A DNA stretch of 23,251 bases from UBA5794 sp964196275. GTDB taxonomy: Bacteria; Actinomycetota; Acidimicrobiia; Spongiisociales; UBA5794. The stretch lies in assembly GCA_964196275.1 (NCBI GenBank), contig CAXMSN010000089.1:1-23251 (forward strand), in the 5' to 3' direction. Below the pieces are notes generated by a model. The model ran no database searches. It was not told where the DNA came from and worked only from the letters and a program-made list of their open reading frames with translations. Positions 1-7,556 of this stretch are shown here, one piece after another. The position numbers and the translations under genes were made by a program. The first letter of the stretch is position 1; each line of letters starts with the position of its first letter.

Positions 1-559
1 ACACGACCTCCACATCGCTTGCCTGGATCTCCGCACGACCGACCTCAATGGAGACGACGGGAGTCTCGATCTCGGTGCCAGCCAGTGCGAGCGGCGCTTC
101 ACCGCGGCGAAGCGCTGCACCGTGCCGGACACCCCGAACGATCGAGGTGTATCCGGTGCATCGGCACAGGTTCCCCTCCAAGGCTTCGACGATGTCCTCG
201 TCCGCTGGAGTATCGGTACGCTCCAGCAGGGCCGTTGCGGATATGACCATGCCGGGTGTGCAGAAGCCGCACTGGAGAGCGTGTTCGGCTCTGAACCCTT
301 GTTGTACCTGGCTTAGACCTTCGTCGCTCAGCCCCTCGATCGTTGTGACGTCTCGGTCCGTGATCTGGCCCGCAAGGATGGTGCACGCCTTTATCGGCCG
401 GTCATCGACCAGCACCGTGCACGCCCCGCACACACTCGATTCGCACCCGATTTTCGTTCCCGTGAGACCAAGTTCGTCCCGGAGCACGTCTACGAGCAGC
501 GAACCAGGGTGGATATCAAGTGCTGTCGGCGAGCCGTTGACTGTGAACGAGATGGTCAT
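1..559 (-). CDS. 2Fe-2S subunit of xanthine-dehydrogenase-family hydroxylase (partial, C-terminus cut by window edge)
   Basis: This is the small electron-transfer subunit of a molybdenum hydroxylase (CoxS/XdhC-like). It passes electrons from the molybdopterin centre through two [2Fe-2S] clusters in the cytoplasm. The first cluster ligands are visible as C39-x4-C44-x2-C47 with C59, the plant-ferredoxin pattern. The second set is C97-x2-C100-x31-C132-x-C134, inside CGFCTPGM and CRCTGY, which matches the family spacing. The ATG at 559 overlaps the stop of the large-subunit gene (ATGA), so translation is probably coupled. Family members usually end about 25-30 residues after CRCTGY. Here the frame stays open for about 48 more residues to the window edge, so it is either an extended or a fused protein. 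No FAD subunit gene is visible beside it. The subunit type is secure; the substrate is unknown. Confidence 0.93.
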   Translation of the reverse strand, partial: MTISFTVNGSPTALDIHPGSLLVDVLRDELGLTGTKIGCESSVCGACTVLVDDRPIKACTILAGQITDRDVTTIEGLSDEGLSQVQQGFRAEHALQCGFCTPGMVISATALLERTDTPADEDIVEALEGNLCRCTGYTSIVRGVRHGAALRRGEAPLALAGTEIETPVVSIEVGRAEIQASDVEVV

Positions 560-2784
560 GTGTGTACCCCGTTGAGCGCGGCCCAGACCTTGTTCGGCGT
601 GAACGGCATCGTGAGCGTGTCCTCGCCGATACCGAGATGGGCAAGAGCGTCGAAGACAGCGTTCGCAACCGCCGGCGTCGATCCGGTGATCCCTGATTCA
701 CCGACCCCCTTCAGCCCAAGCGGATTCAGGGGAGACGGAGTTTCCGTGCGCAGCGCCGTAATCGTGACAGCCTTGTCGATGCTCGGTATGGCGTACGAGG
801 CGAAGTTTCCGTTGAGAAGTTGCCCGCCCTCGTCGTAGAGAACGACCTCTGTCAGCGCATGTGACACGCCCTGGAGGACAGCGCCATGCAACTGACCTTC
901 GACGATCGCAGGATTGATGACCCGGCCGCAGTCATCCACTGCAATGTACCGAAGTATTTCGATTTCACCGGTCGTCGTGTCGACGGCTAGAGCGCAAAGA
1001 TGAGAGCCGAATGGGTACGTCAGCGCAGGTTCGTCGAATATCTCGGTCGCCGCGATCCGCCCTCCCCTTTCAGCGACGAGGGTGACGTAGTCGACGCCGA
1101 TGTCGGACCCAACCACGGTTGCGCGCCGGTCCTTGAGGCGTATGTCCTCCGGAGAGGCCTCGAGGTGCTCGCCTGCTGCCTCGCGAAGCAACCTTGCGAC
1201 CACATCCGCTGCCGCTGCGACGGCAGAACCGCCGAGAACCGCGGATCGGCTTCCTGAGGTTCCTCCGCCTTGTGGGATCGCGTCCGTGTCACCGTGGATC
1301 ACGGTCGTCTCTTCAAAGGGAAGCCCGAGTCGGTCGGCGGCGAGCTGTGCCCACGTGGTGTGGTGCCCTTGTCCGTGCGGTGAGGTTCCGGTCCACACCG
1401 TCAGATGCGCGTCTTGATCGAGACCGACCTCCGCGTACTCCTCGCCGCCGGCAGATAGCTCCACATAGCTCGAGATGCCGATGCCGATCAGGTGGTCGTC
1501 GCCCCGCTCTCTAGCGTCCGATTGCTCCTTGCGAAGTTCTGCGTATCCGCCAGCCTCGAGCGCTGCCTCGAGCGCTGGAAGGTAGTTTCCGGAGTCGTAG
1601 GTGGCGTCGGTGCCGGTGGCGTACGGGAAGTCGTCTACCCCGATGAAGTTTCGCTCCCGGATCAGGGCTGGGTCCATCCCGAGTTCCCGTGCCAGTTCGT
1701 CCATCATGCGTTCCATCATGTAGATCGCTTCTGGGCGACCGGCGCCACGGAACGCCCCGAGAGGAGCTGTATGGGTGAGGATTCCCCGGATATCCCACTC
1801 GATCTGTGGCACGCGGTATGCGCCACTCATCAGGCGGCGTGTGAGGGCCGCAGCCCAGCGCTGGTTGTCGATCGCTGCCCCGAAGTTCACGTCGATCGAA
1901 GCCTTGAGGCCGACGATCGTGCCGTCGAATCTTGCGCCAAGGCCGACCCGTTGAACCTGCCCGCGTCCGTGGGCAGTGACTGTCAGGTTCTCTGCACGCG
2001 TCTCGATGAACTTCACCGGCTTCCCTGTGACCAGCGCTGCATGTGCGGCGAGGATGTACTCCGGGTAGAGGGAGACCTTCGCACCGAATGCCCCACCCAC
2101 CTCAGGGACCACGACCCGTACGTCCGTCACCGCCTCTCCGAAGATTTTCAGAAGTTCACGCTTCAGCTTGTGTGCGCTCTGATGCCCCACATACACGGTG
2201 AGGCTGCCGTCTTCGGGTACCACGATGATGGCTCTCGGCTCCATCATGCCTGGGGCGATCCGATGGTTCTGGAGTACACGCTCTATGACGACGTCAGCGG
2301 TTGCGAAGATCTGTGGATCGTGCTCCGATTCGTCCCGATAGGCGATGTTCGTGCCAAGCGAGTCGTACACCAGTGGTGCATCGGGTTTCGCAGCATCGAC
2401 GACATCTGCGACTGCCGGCAGAGGGTCGAAGTCGACGTCGATCTGGGAGAGAAGATCGCGTGCGCGGTCTGGGTCAGCGCATACGACCGCGGCGACCGGT
2501 TCACCGACGTAACGCGCCCTGTCGCCTGCGAGAGCGCTCAGATTCGGCGGGCCGCGCAACAGATGCCTCCATTCGAGGTGCGCAACATCGTCGGACGTGA
2601 TGATGAGGGCGTCATCGGCATCGGGAACCGTCTCGAGTTCGATGGCAGCATGGGCGAACGGTGACCGCAGAACCTTCAGGTGAAGCGCATCCGCAGCGGC
2701 TGGCAGGTCGTTGCCGAAGAGGGCCCGCCCGGTGAGCAGATCGGCATCCTCGACGCGCGAAACAGAGCGGCCGAAGAGGGTCAT
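556..2784 (-). CDS. Molybdopterin-binding large subunit of xanthine dehydrogenase/aldehyde oxidase family
   Basis: This catalytic subunit (742 aa) would hydroxylate a carbon, typically next to a ring nitrogen or an aldehyde, using water and a Mo-pterin cofactor. The N-terminal aldehyde-oxidase hammerhead domain starts at GRSVSRVEDADLLTG. The Mo-cofactor domains show GGAFGAK (230-236), GAFRGAGRPE (343-352), a TGTSPHGQGHHT block, a GGGTSGSRS block and the catalytic glutamate in GVGESG (E696). The active-site loop reads GAFRGAGR, not the AYxCSFR of true CO dehydrogenase, so this is a form II or general hydroxylase. I chose the ATG at 2784, which overlaps the stop of the upstream ATPase gene (ATGA); an in-frame extension to 2919 lies inside that gene and lacks domain sequence. 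Its stop overlaps the 2Fe-2S subunit start. Family is certain; substrate is unknown, plausibly an N-heterocycle given the hydrolases in the operon. Confidence 0.93.
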   Translation of the reverse strand: MTLFGRSVSRVEDADLLTGRALFGNDLPAAADALHLKVLRSPFAHAAIELETVPDADDALIITSDDVAHLEWRHLLRGPPNLSALAGDRARYVGEPVAAVVCADPDRARDLLSQIDVDFDPLPAVADVVDAAKPDAPLVYDSLGTNIAYRDESEHDPQIFATADVVIERVLQNHRIAPGMMEPRAIIVVPEDGSLTVYVGHQSAHKLKRELLKIFGEAVTDVRVVVPEVGGAFGAKVSLYPEYILAAHAALVTGKPVKFIETRAENLTVTAHGRGQVQRVGLGARFDGTIVGLKASIDVNFGAAIDNQRWAAALTRRLMSGAYRVPQIEWDIRGILTHTAPLGAFRGAGRPEAIYMMERMMDELARELGMDPALIRERNFIGVDDFPYATGTDATYDSGNYLPALEAALEAGGYAELRKEQSDARERGDDHLIGIGISSYVELSAGGEEYAEVGLDQDAHLTVWTGTSPHGQGHHTTWAQLAADRLGLPFEETTVIHGDTDAIPQGGGTSGSRSAVLGGSAVAAAADVVARLLREAAGEHLEASPEDIRLKDRRATVVGSDIGVDYVTLVAERGGRIAATEIFDEPALTYPFGSHLCALAVDTTTGEIEILRYIAVDDCGRVINPAIVEGQLHGAVLQGVSHALTEVVLYDEGGQLLNGNFASYAIPSIDKAVTITALRTETPSPLNPLGLKGVGESGITGSTPAVANAVFDALAHLGIGEDTLTMPFTPNKVWAALNGVHT

Positions 2785-3782
2785 GGATCCACCGATCGGG
2801 GGAGGTCGACCGAGACGGGACCGATCTGTCCCGCGAAGTGGCACGCGACGAGGTGTCCTTGCGAGGCCTCCGTGAGCGGTGGCGCGGTGTCGCGGCACAC
2901 ATCCTGGGCGATCGGGCATCTCGTGTGGAATCTGCAGCCGCTCGGCGGTGAAAGGGCGGATGGCGGCTCACCGCGAAGGACGATCCGTTCACGCGACCGT
3001 TCGACGTCGGGGTCGGGCACGGGCGTCGCAGAGAGAAGGGCAGCCGTATATGGGTGTTGCGGGCCGAACACCACTTCCGCGGTCGGGCCGAGTTCGACGA
3101 TCTGTCCGAGGTACATGACGGCGATCCTGTCTGTCACCTGATACACCAGGGCGAGGTCGTGGGCGATCACGATGGTGGTCAGGCCGAACCGAGACTTCAC
3201 ATCGTTCAGGAGCGCCATCACCTGTGCCTGGATGGACACATCAAGAGCCGAAACCGGTTCGTCGGCGATGAGGAGTTCCGGTTCCACCGCAAGTGCCCTG
3301 GCGATCGAGATCCGTTGTCGCTGCCCGCCTGAGAACTGGTTCGGAAATCGATCTGCGGCTTCGGCTGGCATCCCGACAGCTTCAAGGAGACTCGTGACCT
3401 TCTCGGAGATCTCGGACCTGGGAACGATCTTGTGGATGCGCAGAGGTTCCGCCAATATCGCAGACACCTTCATGTGTGGGTCGAGGCTGGCATACGGGTC
3501 CTGGAAGATCATCTGCATGTGCGTGCGGTAGGGACGCATATCCTTGTCGGAGAGGTTCGAAATGTCGGTTCCGTCGAAGACGATCCGTCCCGCATCGGGA
3601 GCATGGGCGCGCACGACGGTGAGGCCGAACGTCGACTTGCCGGATCCACTCTCACCGACCAATCCGAACGTCTCGCCGCGTGTCACGTCGACAGACACAT
3701 TGTCCACGGCCGTGAGGAACCGTCGACCGGTCTTGAACCGGACGGTGAGATCCGATACGTCGAGCAGGGTGTCACCCTTCAT
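2781..3782 (-). CDS. Dipeptide/oligopeptide-type ABC importer ATPase (DppF/OppF-like)
   Basis: This is one of the two cytoplasmic ATPases energising the Dpp/Opp-type importer of this operon. It has 333 aa, usual for the family. Visible motifs are Walker A GESGSGKST (43-51), the Q-loop FQDP (Q94), signature SGGQRQR (151-157), Walker B LIADEP (171-176) and the switch histidine H208 in IAHD. The C-terminal oligopeptide-transporter extension has HPYT and the cysteine cluster CRFHTRCP. The ATG at 3782 lies 11 nt inside the end of the partner ATPase gene; the longer frame to 3950 would only duplicate that gene's DNA. The downstream Mo-hydroxylase gene overlaps by 4 nt. Substrate cannot be read from the ATPase; the context suggests the catabolic substrate of the neighbouring enzymes rather than peptides. 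Confidence 0.93.
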   Translation of the reverse strand: MKGDTLLDVSDLTVRFKTGRRFLTAVDNVSVDVTRGETFGLVGESGSGKSTFGLTVVRAHAPDAGRIVFDGTDISNLSDKDMRPYRTHMQMIFQDPYASLDPHMKVSAILAEPLRIHKIVPRSEISEKVTSLLEAVGMPAEAADRFPNQFSGGQRQRISIARALAVEPELLIADEPVSALDVSIQAQVMALLNDVKSRFGLTTIVIAHDLALVYQVTDRIAVMYLGQIVELGPTAEVVFGPQHPYTAALLSATPVPDPDVERSRERIVLRGEPPSALSPPSGCRFHTRCPIAQDVCRDTAPPLTEASQGHLVACHFAGQIGPVSVDLPRSVDP

Positions 3783-4773
3783 GTGGATTCCAGCACGACA
3801 CGACCCGATCTCCCAGGTCCGTGACCGGAGGCCGATCCGTCGCGCACCGATCGAGTGCACGTGAGCATCTCGGCGTGAACGCACAACCTGCCAGCACTTC
3901 GTCGGGCGTCGGAGGCGAGCCAGGAATGGGAACCATCGCCCGTCGATCACGTTCGAACGTCGGCACTGCTTCGATCAACCCGACGGTATAGGGGTGGGTA
4001 GGGGAATTCAGGATCGCATGCACTTCACCGACCTCGACGATGCGGCCCGCATAGATGACGGCGATCCGGTCGCATATCGCTGCGGCCACTCCGAGGTCGT
4101 GTGTGATGAGGAGCAGGGTGCCGTCGCCGACGAGTCCTGAAAGGAGATCGAGTATCTGGGCCTGGATGGTGGCATCAAGGGCAGTGGTTGGTTCATCTGC
4201 GATCACGACGTCTGGGTGGTTCACGATCGCAAGTGCGATCATCACGCGCTGTCGCATGCCACCGGACAGTTGGTGCGGATACGAGTCGACGCGTTCCTCG
4301 GGGCTCGGTATCCCAACCGCTCGGAGAGTCTCGATGGCTTGATCCTTGGCCTCTGCCCTACTGACGGTCGTGTGGCGTCTGATGACCTCGGTCAACGCTG
4401 AACCGATGGATCGCACAGGATTAAGGCCGCTGAGTGCGTCCTGGAACACCATGCCAACTTCTTTGCCCCTGATCTTGGCCCAGCCACGATCGTCGAGATC
4501 GTCGAGTCGACGACCTCGAAGCGTGATGGTGCCGTGTTGCAACCGCCCTGGCTTGGGGATGAGGCCGACCATGCTGAGGGCGGTCATCGTCTTGCCAGAT
4601 CCCGACTCGCCGACGAATCCAAGCGTCTCGCCAGACAGCAGGTCGAACGAGATGTCATCGACGACGGGCAGCCACGACCCTTCCGGGCCGGGGAACTCGA
4701 TTCTCAGGCCCTCGATCGAGACTGCGACGGCCGTGGTTTCGGCCGACGACTTCTCAGCGGTTCCAGATGCCAA
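3772..4773 (-). CDS. Dipeptide/oligopeptide-type ABC importer ATPase (DppD/OppD-like)
   Basis: This is the partner ATPase (333 aa) of the Dpp/Opp-type importer. Motifs are Walker A GESGSGKTM (55-63), Q111 in FQDA, signature SGGMRQR (170-176), Walker B IADEP (191-195), H225 in ITHD, and the C-terminal HPYT plus CAFTPRCSRALDRC cluster of the oligo_HPY extension. The start is TTG at 4773. A GGAGG Shine-Dalgarno sits 6 nt upstream, and no ATG or GTG occurs in frame before the conserved domain. The first 20 nt overlap the end of the isochorismatase-family gene, which implies translational coupling. The two ATPases are separated from their permeases by four enzyme genes, an unusual arrangement for a Dpp operon. 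Confidence 0.92.
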   Translation of the reverse strand: MASGTAEKSSAETTAVAVSIEGLRIEFPGPEGSWLPVVDDISFDLLSGETLGFVGESGSGKTMTALSMVGLIPKPGRLQHGTITLRGRRLDDLDDRGWAKIRGKEVGMVFQDALSGLNPVRSIGSALTEVIRRHTTVSRAEAKDQAIETLRAVGIPSPEERVDSYPHQLSGGMRQRVMIALAIVNHPDVVIADEPTTALDATIQAQILDLLSGLVGDGTLLLITHDLGVAAAICDRIAVIYAGRIVEVGEVHAILNSPTHPYTVGLIEAVPTFERDRRAMVPIPGSPPTPDEVLAGCAFTPRCSRALDRCATDRPPVTDLGDRVVSCWNPHEG

Positions 4774-5416
4774 TGAGATCCTCCGATGACGGTGTTGGAA
4801 TCCGGCCTGTCCACGTCAACATCGCGCGGTCGTGTCGCTCCTGGCTCGTAGAGCCGACAGCGTCGGCAACGAGCGGCGTATAGAAGTCCCGATCTCTCGC
4901 GCCGCGTATCGTGTTGTCGACGCACCCCTCGGTCACCTGGCCCGAGATGACGAGCGTTTCAAGACCGTGGGCGTGCATGATTGCCTCAAGCGGTGTGTTG
5001 TGGAACACGGTGCTACGCAGCTTCGGGAGGACGATGTCGGTGTCGGCCACGTCGCACTCCTCATAGATCTCGGCACCCCACGTGCCTTCGAGCGTATAGA
5101 AGTCATCCTGTGCCAGATGGTCGAGGCCCATCCGGGCGTGGGCTCCCAGCCACACGGGCGAGTCCGAGACGAACCCCTGCTTGATCACGTTCTGTGACCA
5201 GATCACGGGTACGCCCGCGTTGCGGGCTGCGGCGGTGATGCCGTTGATTCGGGTGGTCATGGCTTGTAACGCTCCCAGGTCGAGCCCGAACTTGGCGTAG
5301 TAGCCGTCCGGATGTGTGAAGTCGTTCTGTTGGTCGATCACCAGCAGCGCGACCTTGCCTGGCTCCACCATCTCTTCCACGGACTCGTAGTAGGACCGAT
5401 CATCGACCCACTTCAT
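4754..5416 (-). CDS. Isochorismatase-family cysteine hydrolase (amidase type)
   Basis: This cytoplasmic hydrolase has 220 aa. The family cleaves amide, carbamoyl or vinyl-ether bonds; members include nicotinamidase, maleamate amidohydrolase, N-carbamoylsarcosine amidase and biuret hydrolase. The catalytic triad is visible as D28 in VIDQQNDF, K132 in LPKLRSTVF and the nucleophile C165 in VTEGCVDNT. The ATG at 5416 overlaps the stop of the DHDPS-family gene (ATGA). A longer frame to 5641 runs through that gene and carries no domain sequence. Its 3' end hosts the Shine-Dalgarno and TTG start of the next gene. Co-transcription with a Mo-hydroxylase and lyases suggests it removes ammonia or a carbamoyl group from a ring-opened intermediate; that role is inferred and the exact substrate cannot be read. 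Confidence 0.9.
   Translation of the reverse strand: MKWVDDRSYYESVEEMVEPGKVALLVIDQQNDFTHPDGYYAKFGLDLGALQAMTTRINGITAAARNAGVPVIWSQNVIKQGFVSDSPVWLGAHARMGLDHLAQDDFYTLEGTWGAEIYEECDVADTDIVLPKLRSTVFHNTPLEAIMHAHGLETLVISGQVTEGCVDNTIRGARDRDFYTPLVADAVGSTSQERHDRAMLTWTGRIPTPSSEDLIGIWNR
4780..4784 (-). promoter_or_regulatory. Shine-Dalgarno deciding a TTG start
   Basis: On the minus strand GGAGG is followed by a 6-nt spacer (ATCTCA) and then TTG at 4773. This is the only well-placed ribosome binding site before the DppD-like ATPase gene. It lies inside the 3' end of the preceding isochorismatase-family gene and supports TTG as the real start. Confidence 0.7.
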
Positions 5417-6330
5417 GCTGACACCTGCAGATGCGCGACCGCGGCATCTATGACCGCTCGTTCGTCTTCGGTTGCAGTGAAGAGTGGCGAGCGCATGTAC
5501 GGCGTCGGGATCATGCCTGCTGCGAACATGGCGTACTTGAGACGTGATGACCAACGGAAGCTCGGTGGCCGGTATATCGCATCCGCGAGCTCCATCAGGT
5601 CGGCTGCAGCTTTCCTCGCACCAGCGAGGTCGTTGGCCCATGCGGCGTCCTGTACGGCCTTGACAGGGCCAACGAAGTTCGCAAGGCCGATCGTGCAGCC
5701 GTCGGCCCCAACGAGGTAGTTGCCGAGCAGTCCTCGCTCCGTCGCGGTCAGGATCGCTAGATCCGGATTCGCCTCCTTGAGGGTCACGTAGTCGCGCTCG
5801 TACTCGATGTTGTCTTCGACCTCCTGTTTGATCCCGACGACATTGGGCAGCGATGCGACCTCGGCGAGAACGTGTCTCGGCATCATGAGGTTCGTCTGGG
5901 GCCTGTACTGCATGAAGAACACAGGGAGCGCAGAATCAGCAGCGGCGCGGCGGTAGTAGTCGACGACGACTTCTGGTGCGTGTTGAAATGCTCCGCGTGC
6001 GAACGAGAACGGGGAGAAGATGAGGACCGCGTCGGCACCCATCTCTGCTGCCGACTCGGCGTGACCAGCGAACTTGCGGAGCGCCTGGACATGGACACCG
6101 GCGACGATCGGTACATCCCCGCCTATCGCATCGCGGACGACGCGGATGGCCTCTCGTCTCTCCTCGCCGGACAGGAGCATGTGCTCTCCGGTGTGGCCGT
6201 TGACCAGGAACCCACCGGCCCCATCGGTGACGTGTCTTTGGGCGAGGGCACCTACTGCATCCCACAGCACATTTCGGTCTTCGTCCTGGGCGGCGACAAG
6301 CGCTGGGAACAGGCCTCTGTACGTTGTCAT
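5413..6330 (-). CDS. Dihydrodipicolinate synthase / N-acetylneuraminate lyase family protein
   Basis: This is a (beta/alpha)8 class I aldolase or dehydratase of 305 aa that forms a Schiff base with a 2-oxoacid. The substrate-carboxylate loop reads NGHTGEH (44-50), in place of the usual GTTGE-type loop. The Schiff-base lysine is K169 in VGIKQE and the catalytic tyrosine is likely Y142 in FFMQYRPQ; the YNxP motif typical of DapA/NanA is YRPQ here. These substitutions argue against a lysine-biosynthesis DapA and for a catabolic aldolase, hydratase-aldolase or decarboxylating dehydratase. The start at 6330 has a GAGGAG Shine-Dalgarno 8 nt upstream and overlaps the stop of the ADC-like gene (ATGA). 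Its stop overlaps the isochorismatase-family start. In this operon it probably cleaves or dehydrates a 2-oxoacid from the ring-opened substrate (inference). Confidence 0.88.
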   Translation of the reverse strand: MTTYRGLFPALVAAQDEDRNVLWDAVGALAQRHVTDGAGGFLVNGHTGEHMLLSGEERREAIRVVRDAIGGDVPIVAGVHVQALRKFAGHAESAAEMGADAVLIFSPFSFARGAFQHAPEVVVDYYRRAAADSALPVFFMQYRPQTNLMMPRHVLAEVASLPNVVGIKQEVEDNIEYERDYVTLKEANPDLAILTATERGLLGNYLVGADGCTIGLANFVGPVKAVQDAAWANDLAGARKAAADLMELADAIYRPPSFRWSSRLKYAMFAAGMIPTPYMRSPLFTATEDERAVIDAAVAHLQVSA

Positions 6331-7172
6331 GATGTTGTCTCCTCTTCTGGTAGTGATCTGTTTGGTAGTGATTCTCCGGCCGTGAGTGGCCATGGTTCGA
6401 TGTCGAAGAGCTTTCGGGCCGGCCATCCGGGCAGGGTCCAGCCGACGTCTCTGAGCACACAGCCTGTCACTTCGACGGGCCCAAGAAGACTGAGTTCCTC
6501 GTCAGGAGCGTCTGAGAAGCCCACGCTCGCGGTTCCGAAGGTGCCCGACCCGAACCAGCCGTCGCGGGTCTCGATCACGAGCAGTTCTCGGACGGCTGTG
6601 CCATCGAGCGGCGCGGGGATGTTGCGTACGGTGTAGAAGCCGTTGAACGGTGGAACTGGCTGCGGTTCAGAGGTCGGATCAAGATCTGCCCGGACGTTGA
6701 TCAGCGGATAGCCATATCGGGACACATCTGCAGCGAAGCCACGCGTGCCCTCGTCCAGGTCGTATCGGTCACCGTCGGGGTACGTGTCCGTGATCTCGAT
6801 CGATGCATGCTTCTTCGGCCAGCCGAGCGCTTCCCTCGCCTTGTAGGTCGCCCAGTCCCGGTCAACCCACATGAAGAGATTGTAGTGCCTGGCAGGCTCA
6901 CCGGGAGGGCCGGCGAGAACGGTGATGCATGCTTCTTGGTACTGGCTGAATCCTGGTGGAAGTGCGGGCCCGTGCTCCGGCCGTCGCTTCAATTGGTAGA
7001 TCTTGAGGAACCCGGTGTGCGGATCAACTGCTTGAAGCGGTGGTGGGAGCCATTGCCCGAGATCGGTGGATGTCGTGAAGGTCACGTACAGCACGCGACC
7101 GGTGTAACGCTCGGCATCCATCGAGTAGGACACCTTCTTGGAGATCCCGAATGGCTGTCCGGCGCCGATCAT
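6327..7172 (-). CDS. Acetoacetate decarboxylase-like protein
   Basis: This 281-aa protein resembles the acetoacetate decarboxylase (ADC) family. The best evidence is REALGWPKKHASIE, where the adjacent K120-K121 pair after an E-A-L-x-x-P stretch matches the family's Schiff-base lysine and its pKa-lowering neighbour. Surrounding beta-rich sequence such as FNGFYTVRNIP also fits. Family members decarboxylate beta-keto acids; from the literature some homologues act instead as aldolase-dehydratases. ATG at 7172 overlaps the stop of the upstream gene and the stop overlaps the DHDPS-family start, both as ATGA. Pairing with a second Schiff-base lyase suggests consecutive handling of an oxo-acid (inference). 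Family call is fairly confident; reaction is not. Confidence 0.75.
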   Translation of the reverse strand: MIGAGQPFGISKKVSYSMDAERYTGRVLYVTFTTSTDLGQWLPPPLQAVDPHTGFLKIYQLKRRPEHGPALPPGFSQYQEACITVLAGPPGEPARHYNLFMWVDRDWATYKAREALGWPKKHASIEITDTYPDGDRYDLDEGTRGFAADVSRYGYPLINVRADLDPTSEPQPVPPFNGFYTVRNIPAPLDGTAVRELLVIETRDGWFGSGTFGTASVGFSDAPDEELSLLGPVEVTGCVLRDVGWTLPGWPARKLFDIEPWPLTAGESLPNRSLPEEETTS

Positions 7173-7543
7173 GCAAGGCCCTCCGGGTCGGCTTCGACGA
7201 GTGCCACCAGGCCCGCGGCCATGCTTCGTGTGGCGTATACCGCAGACGTCATCTGGATCGCCTGGAGGATCTCAGCCCGAGTCGCACCGAAATCCAAGGC
7301 CTTGCGGCAGTGTGAGGCGATGACGGCCGACGATGAGCCAGCGGTGACGCACGCACAGACCATGATGATCTCCTTGTACTTCGGGTCCAGGGCGTCCTGC
7401 TCGTAGATGCTCGACATGAGGAACGAGTTGTAGCCATCGAGTCCGTTCGGATCGTGAGCCGCGAGGTACTCGTGCATCGGGAACACCTTCCGCCCCGCGG
7501 CGCGAATCTCATCAAGTAGGTCGTTGCCTTCGTCCTGTGTCAT
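7169..7543 (-). CDS. Carboxymuconolactone decarboxylase / AhpD-like protein
   Basis: This small all-helical protein has 124 aa. The fold signature is ASHCRKALDFGATRAEILQAI, matching the H-x3-A-x2-x-G-x-T-x2-E-I stretch of the CMD/AhpD family. Where AhpD-type disulfide reductases have C-x2-C-x3-H, this protein has S71-x2-V74-x3-H78, so the redox pair is missing and peroxidase-type activity is unlikely. A decarboxylase, isomerase or accessory role is possible. The start at 7543 is supported by GGAGG 6 nt upstream. The gene begins 13 nt after the permease stop and overlaps the ADC-like gene by 4 nt. It is the first enzyme gene after the permeases. Confidence 0.8.
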   Translation of the reverse strand: MTQDEGNDLLDEIRAAGRKVFPMHEYLAAHDPNGLDGYNSFLMSSIYEQDALDPKYKEIIMVCACVTAGSSSAVIASHCRKALDFGATRAEILQAIQMTSAVYATRSMAAGLVALVEADPEGLA

Positions 7544-7556
7544 GGTGAACCTCCGG

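Noticed and set aside
1492..2664. 390-aa open frame on the plus strand opposite the Mo-hydroxylase gene
   Set aside because: It is a shadow of the minus-strand large subunit, which has clear family motifs; the plus-strand product shows no recognisable domain.
556..2784. True aerobic carbon monoxide dehydrogenase (CoxL)
   Set aside because: The diagnostic AYxCSFR loop is absent; GAFRGAGR is present, which marks other Mo-hydroxylases.
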